DNA from: Strix aluco
Taxonomy: Eukaryota > Chordata > Aves > Strigiformes > Strigidae
Assembly (NCBI RefSeq): GCF_031877795.1
Contig: NC_133955.1
Location: forward strand, 4,010,589-4,074,588
Length of the DNA: 64,000 nt
Direction: 5' to 3'
A program made the position numbers and the translations under genes. This document shows positions 49,436 through 60,786 of this stretch, in pieces (position 1 is the stretch's first letter; each line of letters starts with the position of its first letter). A model generated the notes under the pieces. That model was not told where the DNA came from, ran no database searches, and was given only the letters and a program-made list of their open reading frames with translations.

Positions 49436-52400
49436 TCAGTCGTTCTCCTCTTCTGTAAAACAAAAGATAATTAGAGTGTTAATGGGGTGTAGGAATAACA
49501 ACAACGGTGCAGGTATGTTGTCACCTGCAGTGTGATGACCACAACAGCTCTGCTTCCCCCACCGGAGCAACCCACCATCCTCCCACCTAACAGCAGACGG
49601 CTGAGGTGTGAAAACGCTCCACGGCAGGACGGGGGCTCAGAGCTCAGCCCCGGCTGCCTTTACCTTTATCTTCCACTTTAAAATCAGACGGGAGGAGGTT
49701 GTCCTGCCGGTTCCCCAACACAAAGGCCAGGAAGGAGAGTATGAGCGCGTCGAGGATGCCGATGATGCAGAGGATGTACGCCCAGCGCACGGTGCAGGCG
49801 CCCAGTGTGTATTTGTCCGTCTTGTCCCCACACATGCGCTTCACCTCGCTCGAGTCCCAGCCGTCGGGGTAGATCAGGCACCCGATCATCAGCCCGGTAG
49901 CTGTGGGGAGAGGGAGATGTTACAGCCACCTCCCGAGCTGCTCCTGCACGGTTTGGGGGTCGGTGGAGGGGCACAGCGTGGCTGCATCCGGCCACAAACA
50001 CAATGCTACAACCGTAAAATGCTACGGACTGGCTAACGAGGCTTAAAAGTGCCCTGTGGTTGCCCATCCCGCGTGGGTTCTGCTTCATTCGTGCTGCTGC
50101 AGCTGGGGAGGAGCAGGACAGGGCACGCTGCTCCCATCAAGGCCGTGCTGCTGCAGCAGCATCTCCCATCGCTGCGTTGCCCAGGCAACATCTCTGCTCT
50201 CCTGCCTCCGCACACGTCCCTGGCTGTGTCGCTCCAAAGAAATATTTTCTCTGAACAAAACCAGGATGGATTTATTCTGTGCGAGGTGGAGAACCTTGTT
50301 ACTGCCTCGCACGTGGCTGGATTTCAGCTAAGGTAGAACTGCCGTCAGCAGCAGCTTTGCAGGCGGATTAATTCTGCTTGTTCAGCTGCCGTGGTTCCAG
50401 CCCGGCCCTGAGCCACTGGCTCGTCCTGCGGCTGCTCTCATCGCCCGACCCCGGTGCACACACGACCTCGACGGCCGCTCCCGCCCGGCCCCGGGGCCCT
50501 CGGCACGTCGCCCTTGTGGCTTTGCCATGGGAGTTGCAACAAACCCGGCGTGAGCTGCCGAAGGGCTGTCTTCTGCCAAGCAGCTCATGTCCCAAAATCT
50601 CAGAAGTGCTTTTTTTTTTTCCCCACGTGCTGAGAGAAATTGGATTTGCTGGACGAGAGTGACTGGGTTCAGCAGGGAGAAGAGCCGAGCTCATCTGCAA
50701 GGCTTTGGGATGTGATTAATGGAGGCTCTTTGCATCCTCCCCTGTTACCTTGGTGTAGAGCAGGGAAATAACTGGTCCTTTATATCTTTTTGTGCAGGTG
50801 TGAGGATGTCCTGGGCTCCTCATGCCAGAAACAACCTCATGGTAGGAGCTCTGGATGAGCAGCCATTTGTCCCTGCCCTTCGTGGACATCTACAGCCCCC
50901 TGCAGCAGCGAGATGCTCCCTGCCCTGTACTGGTGCCTTTTCTCTGTCACTGGGTGCTCAGTAATCCAGAAAACACTTGGGGTGGTTCCCTCACCCTTTG
51001 CTGATGTTTTTTTTTCCCTTGGTTTGGGGACAGGAGAGCGGCAAGGCCAGCGGGCAGCTTCCTAGGTCTGCAGAGAGCATTTCTCTTCATTAAGAAGCAG
51101 CTGGTTTCTCCTGTATTTAATTACTCTTCCCTGTAGCTAACAGAGAGGAGGGGCACAGAGAAAGGGGGGAAGCTAGAAAGGAATCGATTCTCCTGTGAAA
51201 ACGCACCCTGGGTGTGGAGCAAAGGCCAGAAAATGGATCCTCTTGTTGCCTGCCCTCTTTCTAAAACAACTCCCAGAAATGCGGCAGCACCTGCAGCGCC
51301 TGGTGGCAGCTCAAAAGCTCCTGAGAGTCAGTCTGGGACAGAGAAACTGGGCTGGCGGGGATGGTTTGGGCTCGTCTGTGCAGCCACAGCTGCCTGCACT
51401 AGGTTTCTCTCCACCATCCAGCACAAAAACATACGTAAAAGCCCCAAATGCAACAGCAAAGCCTTTCCCTGCTCCGGCTCCCGGGGAGGCTGAGCTTCCC
51501 CAAGCCTCTTATCTAAATCTTGGCTTGAGCTCACTTCTTTAGCCAGGAACTGGAGCAACCCCGATGCTGTCCTCCCGTGGGGTGTCGGCTGGGGTGTCCC
51601 TGCGTGGGGGCACCCAGGGGCGGTGGGAGCTGCAGCCAGTCCCAGCATGAATGATTCAGGAGCAGCAAAGGGCTGGGTTGGGTTTCAGCAGGGCTGCGAA
51701 GGCAGGAGCTGGGTTACCGGGTGTCTTGGGTGTCTCGATGCGTTGGGGGAGGGATGGGGAGGGCTGGAGATCTGCAGGCGTGAGCGGAAAAGCAGGAAAA
51801 TGTGGGTGATGGTACTAAGTCTTACAGTCAGTCCCCTCCTCCTGTTCCACCTCCCCACTACATCATCCCCTGAGCTCAGGGAGTTACCAAAATAACTCAG
51901 CAAATGTTATCACCGTCTCCTTGCTTAATTCCCACGGGATCCCCAAGGCAGCAGGGAGCCCCGCGGCATGTGGGACTCTCAGACTGATGCTCTGAAGCCA
52001 TGACCCCGCTGCACCCTGGGGCTGAGCAGGAGCGATGGCGCTGGGCGATGGCCAGAGGAAACCCCCCCACACCCCCAGGTAAGCGGGGACGGGCCGTGGC
52101 TGGGCCGTTGGTGCCGCGTGGTTTTGCAGCAGCAGCACACGGTGGGGGGAGCATTGCTCACATGCAGTGAGTTTGCTGGGTCTCAGCTGCTCTGACAGGC
52201 TTTATGTACTGCAAACTCCCTGCTGGTAACCAGTAAGGGGGAGCAAATGGGGCGTAGAGGTTATGCTGGTGTCTAGTCCCCCCCAGCAAAGTCGAGGTGG
52301 GGGCAGAAAGGGAAAAGCAGCTCTGGCCCCCCCATGCATCGCCCCCCACCCCGCTCACCTGCCGCCAGCTGCATCCAGGCACAGACTTTATAGACGGTGG

Positions 52401-52770
52401 CTGCGTTGCAGAAGAAGAAGAGGCTGAAGCAGAGGATGGAGCCGATGATGAGGAAGGTGGAGATGCCTACGAAGAACATGGCGGTTTTGAAGGCGCTGGA
52501 GGGGATGGTGCCGAAGTCCAGGGGGCTGCCCTTGCAGATGAGCTCGCCCGTGAGCGCGTTGCCGATGCAGTAGGAGAAGAGGCCGAAGTAACCGGCCTGC
52601 GGCGTGTCGATGCTGTCGCCGATCCAGTACGGCTGGATGAAGGTCACGACCATCAGGATGGAGAAGCAGAGGGTGAAGAGGGCCCAGAGCACCCCCATGG
52701 CCCGCGCGTTCCGCACGTAGTTGGTGTGGTAGATCCGTGCCGCCTCCTGCGCCGGCAGCAGCTTGGGCAT
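49436..52770 (-). CDS. LHFPL5: LHFPL5 (TMHS), four-pass subunit of the hair-cell MET complex
   Basis: Coding exons on the minus strand: 52359-52770, 49664-49900, 49436-49452. Together 666 bases: 221 residues plus stop, close to human LHFPL5 (219). In vertebrates the protein links the tip link (PCDH15) to the TMC1/2 channel in stereocilia; its loss causes deafness in humans and mice. The start [20 protein letters not shown] is typical of the family. Four hydrophobic segments are visible (roughly residues 25-45, 95-125, 130-150, 180-205). The first extracellular loop holds the conserved [10 protein letters not shown] and [13 protein letters not shown]. Exon 2 carries the DGWDSSEV loop and the last segment ([12 protein letters not shown]). 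The third exon is only 17 coding bases (EEEND after the split codon). LLPAQEA and TPQAGY favour LHFPL5 over LHFPL3/4, and the position next to SRPK1 and CLPS confirms it. The frame is intact. Intron 1 is about 2.5 kb. Confidence 0.96.
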
Positions 52771-52777
52771 GGCGGGG

Positions 52778-52836
52778 CTACCGGGATGGCTACCGGTATG
52801 GCTACCGGCACGGCCACCGGTACGGCTACCGGCACC
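52778..52836 (-). repeat. 12-base tandem repeat in the LHFPL5 leader
   Basis: Five or so imperfect copies of a 12-base unit (plus strand ATGGCTACCGGT), ending less than 20 bases before the LHFPL5 start codon. On the minus strand it reads as Pro-Val-Ala repeats and carries an ATG at about 52835 in a frame different from LHFPL5, so it could act as an overlapping upstream open frame if it is transcribed. Confidence 0.8.
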
Positions 52837-52973
52837 GCCCCGCCCCGGCCGAGAGCGGCGGCGGGAGGCTCCGGCGGCGGCTGGACCGCCCCGGGGGGCG
52901 GCGGCGCGACCCCCCCGCCCCGAGCTGGGGTGGGCTCGGGAGGAGCCGGGCGGGAGCGGCTCGGGATGGGACC

Positions 52974-53575
52974 TCGGGATGAGCCCGGTGGCCCCGGGAT
53001 GTGCCTTTAGGATGAGCCCTTAGGATGGGTCCTGCACCCCCAGGATGCGCCCCTAGGGTGTGCCCTGTGTCCCCGGGATGCGCCCTGTGTCCCCGGGATG
53101 TGCCCCGGACCCCCGGGATGTGCCCTGTGTCCCCGGGATGAGCCCCGGATCCCCTGGGATGAGCCTCGAACACCCGGGATGTGCCCTGTGCCCCTGGGAT
53201 GAGCCCCGTACCCCCCGCGATGCACCCTGTGACCCCGGGATACGCCCCCGGGATGAGCCCTGGACCCCCGGGATGTGCCCCATATCCCTGGGATGCTCCC
53301 TCGGGATGTGCCCTGGGCCTGTGGGATGAGCCCTGTGTCCCCAACGTGCACCCCAGGATCCCCCCGGGATGCACCCCGTGCCCCTGGGCGGTGCTCCGGG
53401 GTGCACCCTGTGCACTCTCGGGGTGCACTCTGTGCACCATTGTGTCCCCATAATGTACTGTGTGCCCCGGGATGGGCCGTGCACCCCCAGGATGTGTCCC
53501 AGGATGCATGTTGGGGTGCCCCCAGCGTGTGCCCCAGGGGCTGTACCATGACCCCCAGGATGTCCCCCAAATGCT
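52974..53575. repeat. GC-rich minisatellite, about 20-21 base unit
   Basis: About 25 imperfect copies of a unit like CCCCGGGATGTGCCCTGTGT, with variants containing GATGAGCCC or GATGCGCCC, decaying towards the right end. Because many copies are near 21 bases, several frames stay open on both strands; these are not genes. It lies 0.2-0.8 kb upstream of the LHFPL5 start codon. Confidence 0.9.
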
Positions 53576-54767
53576 TCACCCCCTCAGCTGCTCCCTTCTG
53601 CCCTCCCAGCTGGTGTCATCAGGGTCTTCCCCCACTGGAGGGGGGTACATGGGGTGTTGTATTGGGGTGGGGGGCTGTGAGACCCTGGTTCCCATCCCAT
53701 CACCTCCAGGGCTGGCTGGGGCTGCAGGCAGGGAGGGGACCGTCCCCACAGCCCCGCTGCAGAGAGGGAAATGGCTCATCCTGCTGCCAGGACACCCCGG
53801 GGGGGGGCAGCCAGCACCTGCGGCAGGGCCAGAGCCCTGCCTGGCCCCTGCGTCCTGCTGCCAGGGGAGCGTGGGCAGCCCCGGAGCCTGCCCTGATGGC
53901 CTGCGGGCACTTGTGGCCACCTTGGGACCTTTCTCCAGGAGCCACATCTGCCCCCCATCCCGAGGGACCGCAGGGGCTCCGCTCCCACCGTGGGGCCTGG
54001 ACGCCACGTGCCAGGGTGACGGTCACCCAGCGCCAGCCTCAGCGTCACCCCCGCGGCCACTGAAGGCCGGGGCTGCCCAGGGGGTTAATCATTGCCAAGA
54101 GCAGCTGGGCCAAGGCGGGCGCGAAAAGCTGTGCCGTTCCCAGCGCTGTTTTCCTTTCATCAGCCACGTCCCCCAAGCACTGAAACACAGAGCAAATATC
54201 TGGCAGGGCATGGGGCAGTGGTGGCCCGTGGGATGGGGACATCGGTGGGCTCCGGAGCACCGAGCGAGGCCAGCGGGATGCTGGCAGGGGGTGGGCTTGC
54301 TCCTGCCACGCTTTGGGCTTCCTCAAGCGGGTTTCTTGGCATCTGTGATCATAATGTTCCAGTGATGGAGGATCTGGGGTGGGCACTTTCCCACGGAGCG
54401 GAGCTGCTGTGGCGCCAGCTCTCGCTCTGCCCACGAACCCATCAGCAGCACCCAACGAGGAGGGTCTCGGAGAGCCCCAGCCCCACGGCTCCCTACAGCC
54501 AGGGTGGAGGAAAGGAGGAAGGAGGACTGGAAACCCCCCGGGGGAAGCGTGGGAGTGCCGTTCCTTCGCGTTCGCTTTGGCCAAAGGAGCTGCCACAGGG
54601 CAGGTTGGCATCACCAGTGCGGGACGGTCACCTGGGGACAGGCAAGACATCCCTGTGGTGGCACCACCTGGCAGCGTGGGCATCGCTGCTTCCCGTCGTG
54701 GCGCTGCCCCAATGCCACGGGTTGGGGTGTGATAGGAGCAGCCACATCAGCTGATGGAGGTGTTGGC
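53576..54767. other. Spacer between LHFPL5 and CLPS
   Basis: GC-rich, with overlapping open frames of up to about 300 codons in several frames of both strands and no family resemblance. It should contain the LHFPL5 and CLPS upstream control regions. CACCTG E-boxes occur at 54630 and 54666, a motif used by PTF1 in pancreatic genes, but the spacing to a TTTCCC box is not convincing. Confidence 0.45.
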
Positions 54768-54774
54768 TATAAAG
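54768..54774 (+). promoter_or_regulatory. TATA box of CLPS
   Basis: TATAAAG 47 bases before the CLPS start codon. The transcription start is then expected near 54798 and the leader would be very short, as is usual for pancreatic exocrine genes. A CAGCTG E-box sits just upstream at 54748-54753. Confidence 0.75.
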
Positions 54775-54814
54775 CACCCGCTGGCCCCGTGGCGGAGGCA
54801 CGAGCGAGCCCACC

Positions 54815-55825
54815 ATGGCCAACGCGCTTCCCCCCTGCCTGCTCCTGGCCCTGCTGCTCCTGCCCCTGGCCCTGCCTGCGCCGCACGAGCGAGGGCTCAT
54901 CTTCAACTTGGTAAGAGGGACACTAATCCCGTCCTTGCCACAGCTGGGGGATGCACCGGGGGGGGGGGTTTGGAGGGGTCTGTGGTGCTTTAGTCACTGG
55001 CAGCAGCTACGTGGGGGAGCCCCGGGGTAACGGCTGCAGCTGCCGAGAGCAAAATTTATTGTGGCTGGAGAAACTGAGGCAGGTGGGGATGGTGTGCTGG
55101 GTTTTCCCGGGTTGTGAGGGATCTCAGAGCCCGGGAAAGCAGCTGTGTAAAGGGACAGGGAAGCTGCAAGTGGATGGGATTGAAGTTCTCTGCTGCTTGC
55201 ACCAGTGAGAACCCTCTCCCTGGGGGGCTCACAGGGAATGGGGAGGGGGGACACTTTCCCTGTGGTGTCTCAGCCCCGTTCCCATGAGCCAGGCAGAAAA
55301 CAGCACTTCAGCGGGTGGTATTTTGGGCCAGACCAAGGAAATGCTGCAGGGTGGGAGGCTCAGGCATGCTGAGGCAGAGCTGGTGTGCGACACCCACCCA
55401 AAACCCCCAGGCCCCCCGGGGGGGGGTTTAAGGTGGGGGACAGAGAGGGACCTGGTGCTCAGGCCGTGCCTCGCGGTGCAGGACACGGGGGAGCTGTGTC
55501 TGCAGAGCGCCCAGTGCAAGAGCGGCTGCTGCCACCGGGGCAGCGGCCTGAGCCTGGCCCGATGCGCGCCCAAGGCGGCCGAGTTGCAGGCGTGCTCCCC
55601 AAAGGTACGTGCTCCTCTGCTCCCGGGGGGGTGGGACAGGGATGGGGGCACGTCCCCCGCGCTGCACTGTGCCTTGGTTCCCCGTAGAGCATCTATGGGG
55701 TCTACTACAAGTGCCCCTGCGAGAGCGGCTTGACCTGCGACGCTGATAAAACCATCGTGGGCTCCATCACCAACAGCGACTTCGGCATCTGCCAAGACCC
55801 CCGGAGCTCCAACGGGTCGCGGTGA
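54815..55825 (+). CDS. CLPS: CLPS, pancreatic procolipase
   Basis: Coding exons 54815-54910, 55482-55604 and 55688-55825; 357 bases, 118 residues plus stop (human 112). Colipase is secreted by the pancreas, binds the C-terminal domain of pancreatic lipase and anchors it to bile-salt-covered fat droplets. The first 18 or so residues are a leucine-rich signal peptide (LLLALLLLPLALPA). A short propeptide APHER ends in Arg before GLIFNL, the site where trypsin would free the activation peptide. The mature chain keeps all ten cysteines in family order (ELC, QC, GCC, ARC, QAC, KCPC, LTC, GIC). The lipid-binding finger with tyrosines (SIYGVYYKCPC) and the end GSITNSDFGICQD are also present. Exon phases agree (0 and 0). 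The gene is tail-to-tail with the ARMC12-like relic. Confidence 0.96.
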
Positions 55826-55937
55826 AGGAAGAGACCCCCCGGTGCCCCCCCGATGCTGCCTCTGCCACTCTGCTTTTTCCCTTCCCCAGGGATGCTCGGA
55901 CCTGCCCGCACTGCCCCGGCTGGGGGGGGGGGGGTCG

Positions 55938-55943
55938 AGTAAA
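55938..55943 (+). terminator. AGTAAA polyadenylation signal of CLPS
   Basis: The common variant hexamer AGTAAA lies 113 bases after the CLPS stop codon; no AATAAA is nearer. It follows a G run and fits a short 3' untranslated region. Confidence 0.5.
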
Positions 55944-56217
55944 GAGCATCTTCTGCCGAGCTGCAAGCCGGCGTTTTCACTCGACGCATCCCTCTGGCTG
56001 GGGACGGGGGCAGCAGGGCCAGAAGGTCCTGAGAAAAGCTGCAGGGACACGATGGCTTTACCTATATGTGCACATCGTATGGAATTGTGTAATCATCTGG
56101 GCCAGCAGTGAGCCATGGGGTGAGCTCGGGGGGGGCATTAGCGAAGGGGGTGCAGGGGAGTGGAAGAAGCAGCAGCGCCGGGAGCTGAGGGAGCCACTCG
56201 GGTTGTGCCAGACTCAG

Positions 56218-56223
56218 TTTATT
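56218..56223 (-). terminator. AATAAA signal overlapping the ARMC12-like stop codon
   Basis: TTTATT on the plus strand. On the minus strand the last codon and stop read AAA TAA A, so the polyadenylation hexamer overlaps the terminal TAA of one reading frame of the relic. CLPS polyadenylates about 275 bases away on the other strand. Confidence 0.4.
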
Positions 56224-57012
56224 TGCTGCCGTGGCTGCTCTGGTTGGAAATGTCCCCTAGAAAAGGTTTGTCACCGGAGAAGAGGGACTTGAAGGCGGTG
56301 TCGAAGCTGGGGGTGCTCGGGGTGCTCGGTGGCCGTGTCTGCCTCCGCCGTGCCACACCACGGGCTCTGGATGACCCTGCACCTCCTTGGGGGGGGCAGA
56401 CATGGCCAGGAGGTGGTTGGCCGGGTGCAAGTCCTCCCCAAAAAGGACTTTGTAGGGCAGCGGTTGTGTGTGCGCCGTGGGGGCCCCTGGTGCAGCACCC
56501 CCAGCTTCTCCAGCTGCGAGATGTGCAGGAGCTCTGGGAATTCGGGATGGGCCTGGGGGGAGGAGATGGTGGGAGCCGCCCTGGCTGGCAGCGAGAGGGC
56601 AAATCCCCTTAACTCTGCCCCTGCACAGCTGTGCCCTGGGCAGGGTGGGCTGGGGGGGGGGGGGGATGCACAGCTCAGACCAGCAGTTTGGGCATGGGGA
56701 GGGGGCACAGATGTGCTCTGAGGGGGGTGACGAAGAGGAGGCAGCCGCCTGGGGGGGCAGCAGGAGGCGAGGGGGTCACTGGCAGGGGGGTTCATGGCTT
56801 CTCTGGAACCTTCACCCCGGGGGTTTCTATCCCTGGGGCAGAACGAGCACCAGGCACCCGCAGCGCCGCTCCCCATCGCCCCAAGGAGCCGGGCACCCCA
56901 CACCAGGTGGGGGGGCTGTGGGGGGGCCGGGGGCCATACCCGGCAGCTGAGGATGTCCTGCAGGAAACTTTCTTTCCAGGACAAGGGTGACCAGCAGCTG
57001 GAGCAGCTGCAC
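56219..57012 (-). pseudogene. ARMC12: ARMC12-like 3' exons, frame-broken (relic)
   Basis: Two exon-like blocks on the minus strand. Block 56940-57012 has a CTGTAG acceptor and GTATGG donor. It reads VQLLQLL in one frame and KESFLQDILSCR in another; the human protein as I recall it has VQAVRLL and KNDLLYDILNCQ in one 24-codon stretch, whereas this block has 73 bases, so one base is extra. Block 56219-56552 starts in phase with HPEFPELLHIS (human HSNFLNLF), then QPLPYKVLFGEDL and HLLA appear in another frame (human QSLHESLFGEES, RLLA). A third frame runs to TAA at 56219-56221. ARMC12 is a testis protein of the sperm mitochondrial sheath. Strand and place agree with human synteny. Upstream exons were not found. 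Homopolymer errors in this G-rich DNA are the main alternative. Confidence 0.5.
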
Positions 57013-57980
57013 CTACAGAAACACCAGGGACACGGCTGGGAGGGTGGCACGGCTGGGGGGGGGTCCCCAGCATGGCGGGGGATTACATGGGGGCAGCATG
57101 GGGACAGGGCGGGGCATGTTCCAGGGACCTGCTGGCCCTTTCCAGCCTGGCTCAGCGGAGCTGCAAGAGGGGGAAACGCTGATCTGGGGTTTAGTTTTAA
57201 ACGTGGCCTTTGAGGGTCTCGTGGTGGTGGTCCTGGCAGGAGGCCACTGGGTCCGTGTCCTCATGGGTGCAGGATGAAGCCTGGAGGAAAGGGGGAGCTG
57301 GGGATGGGGGTGGGGACAGCAGCCCCTCCTGCGGCAGACAGGCACCCCTGGGGCACAGCCAGGGGACAGGGGACACGGGGGTTCTCCCTGGCCTCGCCAT
57401 CTGCGTGGGGTCCTCAGCCCCACGTGCTGTTCCACACCACCCCGGAGAGACTGGCATCACCCAGGACGCATACTGGGGATACTGGGAGCCCTGCCTGCCC
57501 GGGGCCAGCCTCGCCTGGGGCTTTGCATCCTTGGCACGGGCAGAATGTGGCCAGCGCCCGGGGCTCCGGCCGAGCCAGGACCAGCAGAGGGCAGCCGCAG
57601 CGTGCCCACGGCCTGGGACCCCCCACCCTGGGGACACCCCCCGCCCCCCCCCAGCCTAGCAGGGACCCCCCCAACCCCAGGAGCAGCTCAGAGCCTCGAG
57701 GGGCCCTGCAATGCACCCAGCCCCACAGCCCTGACACCCCTTGAGCCCTGCTTTGGGGGTCACCCCCTCCCTGGAGGAGGGGGGGATATGGCGGGGGGGG
57801 GGGGGGGCAGCAGCCTGGGCCAACTCCTGGTGTATATGGTGAGGATTTTGGGGTGTCCCCATTTTTGGGGTGTCTCTATTAGCAGGAGGAGGATGGGGGC
57901 ACCGGAGAGGTGGGAAGGGGGTGGCTGTGCTGGTGGGGGTCACACGCATGAACGGGTGTGTGTGTCCCCCCCCATCTCGG

Positions 57981-58092
57981 CCCTATATTTACTGGTGAAG
58001 CGGCGGCTTTATTTTGGCAGCTCTCGGCTGGTAAATATTGGCTTAAACCGAAAACCAGACGCCTGACTCACGGCGTCTTAACAAACACAGGA
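57981..58092. promoter_or_regulatory. Candidate regulatory island with AP-1 site
   Basis: About 110 bases of balanced composition inside G-run DNA. It contains TGACTCA (58064-58070, a perfect AP-1 site), GTAAATATT and AACAAACA (forkhead-like). There is no coding pattern. A conserved enhancer is one explanation. Confidence 0.3.
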
Positions 58093-58483
58093 AGGGGCCC
58101 CTGGCGCGTGTGGGGTGCTGCCAGCCCCGGGGCCGGGGGGGGGCTCCTACACCAGGATGGGGGCACCCTGAGCTGGGGTTGGGGGGGGTGGGTATGAACA
58201 GGGCATCTTTGTGCTGGTAGATTTTGCTGCAGTGAGGTCCCCGGTGAGGGGGGTGGGGGTGTGTGTGTGGCATCACCCCACGTTGTCATCCCCCCACTTT
58301 GGAGATGGGGGGGGCACGGGGGGATTGCGCCCCCCCCCCCCCTCCTCCCAGCTGGGGACCTCACTTCACCCTGGGTGATGGAGGGGTGCGGGCATTGGGG
58401 TGCCCCTTCCTCTCACCCGGGAGGGTCCCCCCCTCCCAGCTAAAAAGCAACGAGGAGGAGTATGAGGCCAAAGAGGCTTCGAA

Positions 58484-58509
58484 GGGTGGGGGGGGGGGGG
58501 GGGGGGGGG
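58484..58509. repeat. Long G homopolymer
   Basis: Around 25 G residues almost without break. Similar runs lie at about 57797-57812 and 59199-59210. Such runs are hard to sequence, so exact lengths may be unreliable. Confidence 0.7.
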
Positions 58510-59999
58510 CACCCAAGCCCCCCCCACCCCAGCCTCACCCCATCACCACGTTTACACCCCCCTTTACACCCCAATCCCCACCTGCTCACTCATGGGGTGC
58601 CCCCAGTGTCCCCCCCTTACACCGGGGAGGGGGGGGGCTGGAAGATTTGTCTCCCCCCCCCGCCGCCCCCCCCCGCCCGGGCTGTTTTTACCAGGAGGGT
58701 ACAGGATGTTCTCGCACAGCCGCGCTCCCTCTCCCCAACCTCCCTCCTCCCTCTCTCTTCCCCCCCCCTTTCCGCCAGCCCTCGGCCTTCACCTCTTCTC
58801 CTCCGCGCTGCTTTAACCCTTTTTTTTGCAAAACGCTGCCTTTTGCTCTTCTTGGTGTTCATTTCTTTTTTTTTTTTATTTCTGCAAAGATGCGGTCGAA
58901 GCTCCTTCCCTGCCCATCCCGGGGTGTTTCTGCACCCCCAATTCACCACGCTCCCCCCACCCTGAACCACCACAACCTGTGGCTGCAGGGGGGTCTCCAG
59001 TGAGGTGCCCACCCAACGCCCATCCTTGCAGACACCCCCCAACACAGACACACCCCCCCCCAAATGGGGAGCACCCTCCCGGCCCTGCTAAAAACCCCAA
59101 GAAAAAGGAGGTCTGGGGGGGGGGTGTTTGCTCCTGCAGCCTTCACCCTGTGGGCAGGGGGGCTGCCAGGCTCGGGGAGGGGTGTAAATGCTTCTTGGGG
59201 GGGGGGGGGGCTGAGCTGCTGGGCAGGCGTCGGCCCCATAGCACCCACCTTAGGGCAGTGATTTGGGGGGGGCAGACCCCAGGCACAGCCTGATTCCCCC
59301 CCCGCAGTTTGCTGCAGACTGGTGTCGTGCAGGGGCCTGATCCTGCGGCAGGGTCAGGGGGTCTCATGGGGGTTGGAGGGTGCTGGGGGGGGGGCTGTGC
59401 TTTGTGGGAGGCTTGTGCTGTGGGAATAGGCCCGAGGAGCTGCCTGGAGGCATCTGGGGGTGTCCGGAGGCGTTTGGGGGTGCCCTAGAGGTTTTTACGG
59501 TTGCCCAGAGGCATGTGGGGCTGCCCGCTTGCTTTTGGGGTTGGGTTTTATTTTTCTCCCCCTCTGGATGACTTTCCCCCCCCGGTTTTGGTTGGGGCAT
59601 GGCAAGGTGGTGGCAGGTGCAGCCAGGGGGGTGGTGGCCCCTCTGGGGGGTGTCCCTTGGCCAGGGGTGGCTTTTGGCTGGAGGTGGCCACTGCGTTCGC
59701 AAGGCAGGAGCCACGGGGGTGAAGCACGTCCCTGCGGGGTGTGGGACACCTCACCCAGCACCGGGGGCTGGGGGAACCCCAAATCCCTGGGGAGATGCCC
59801 CTAGTCTGCCCTCACCACCCCGTGCTGACGTGGGACACCTCGACCTGTGCCTGCAGCAGGCCCAAGCTGTGGGGCACAATGGGGTGCAGAGCCCCCCCCC
59901 CAACTGCAGCCCCCAGGGACACGGGGGCCTGATCCTGCCACTCCCCAGTGGGTTTTCCTAAATCTGGGCCAGGCTTGCACCGTGCTGGGGAGATGGTTT

Positions 60000-60215
60000 A
60001 GGGATAGAGCTGGCGTGAAGCCGTCCTTCAGGCTCTCGCTGGAGGAAAAGCAACCTTTCTAGCAACAACAACAAAAAAAAAAATTCATGAAAAGCTCTGG
60101 TTTGCCTCTTCTTGCCAAAACCAATTGTTGAAGCTTTTTCCCGGCCTCCCCGGCTTTGCCTTCGCATGTGATGGAGGGAACAATATCAGATGCTCTCCTG
60201 TTTTTCCACTCTGAT
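60000..60215. promoter_or_regulatory. Candidate regulatory island
   Basis: A stretch of normal base composition with an A-rich core and CCAATTGTTG and AACAATATC words that resemble SOX sites. No exon-like frame is supported. Weak; listed because it stands out from the surrounding G runs. Confidence 0.22.
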
Positions 60216-60786
60216 GTTTTTCCCCCGGGGTTGGCAGAGGGGAAGGACCTGGTGGGAGGGCAGGGACTGGCTCTGGGCAAACCACAGCCCCGGGGACCCC
60301 AAAACCTGGTGTGGGGGTCCCCATCCCTCCTCCACCCTCAGGGTTGGCTCTGGGGCTGGGAGCATGGCCAGGGTTGGGGTCCCCTGAGGATGCTCCCCCA
60401 GCCCAGAGCAGCCCAGGGCTGAGGACTGCCCAGCTCGGGGCAGTAGTGGAGGTTACGAGTGGGACATGGGGACGCAGGAGTGGCCCTGGGGGACATCCAG
60501 GCCCCCCACGCACCTCCATGAACCCCTCCTGATGCTTTCCAGTGGGGCACTAAGTGGAAAAATCCTCAGGTTGAATTATTTGGGCTGCTGGGGGAATTAA
60601 TTAACGCAATATGGGGAGGTGAGGAGGGGCTGATGGGCTGGGGAGGGCTTGAGGGTGGGTGCTTTGTGACAGCTGGGTTTGTGTGGGGGGTGGCTCCCCC
60701 CGGCTGGGATTCCCCCTTGTTGAGTATTTTTAGCATTAAATTCCCTGAAATACTGGTGAGTTGGGCTGGGGGAGTGGGCCAGCACC

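Noticed and set aside
53007-54365. Long frames of 190-300 codons on both strands
   Set aside because: They come from the 21-base minisatellite and GC-rich flank; repetitive composition, no domain, no start or splice support.
57197-57300. Minus-strand reading with weak resemblance to an upstream ARMC12 exon
   Set aside because: Only a few scattered residues match and splice sites are unclear; could be chance.
58263-59063. 246-codon proline-rich frame and an opposing Arg/Lys-rich frame
   Set aside because: Driven by G/C homopolymers and a T-rich tract; no family resemblance.
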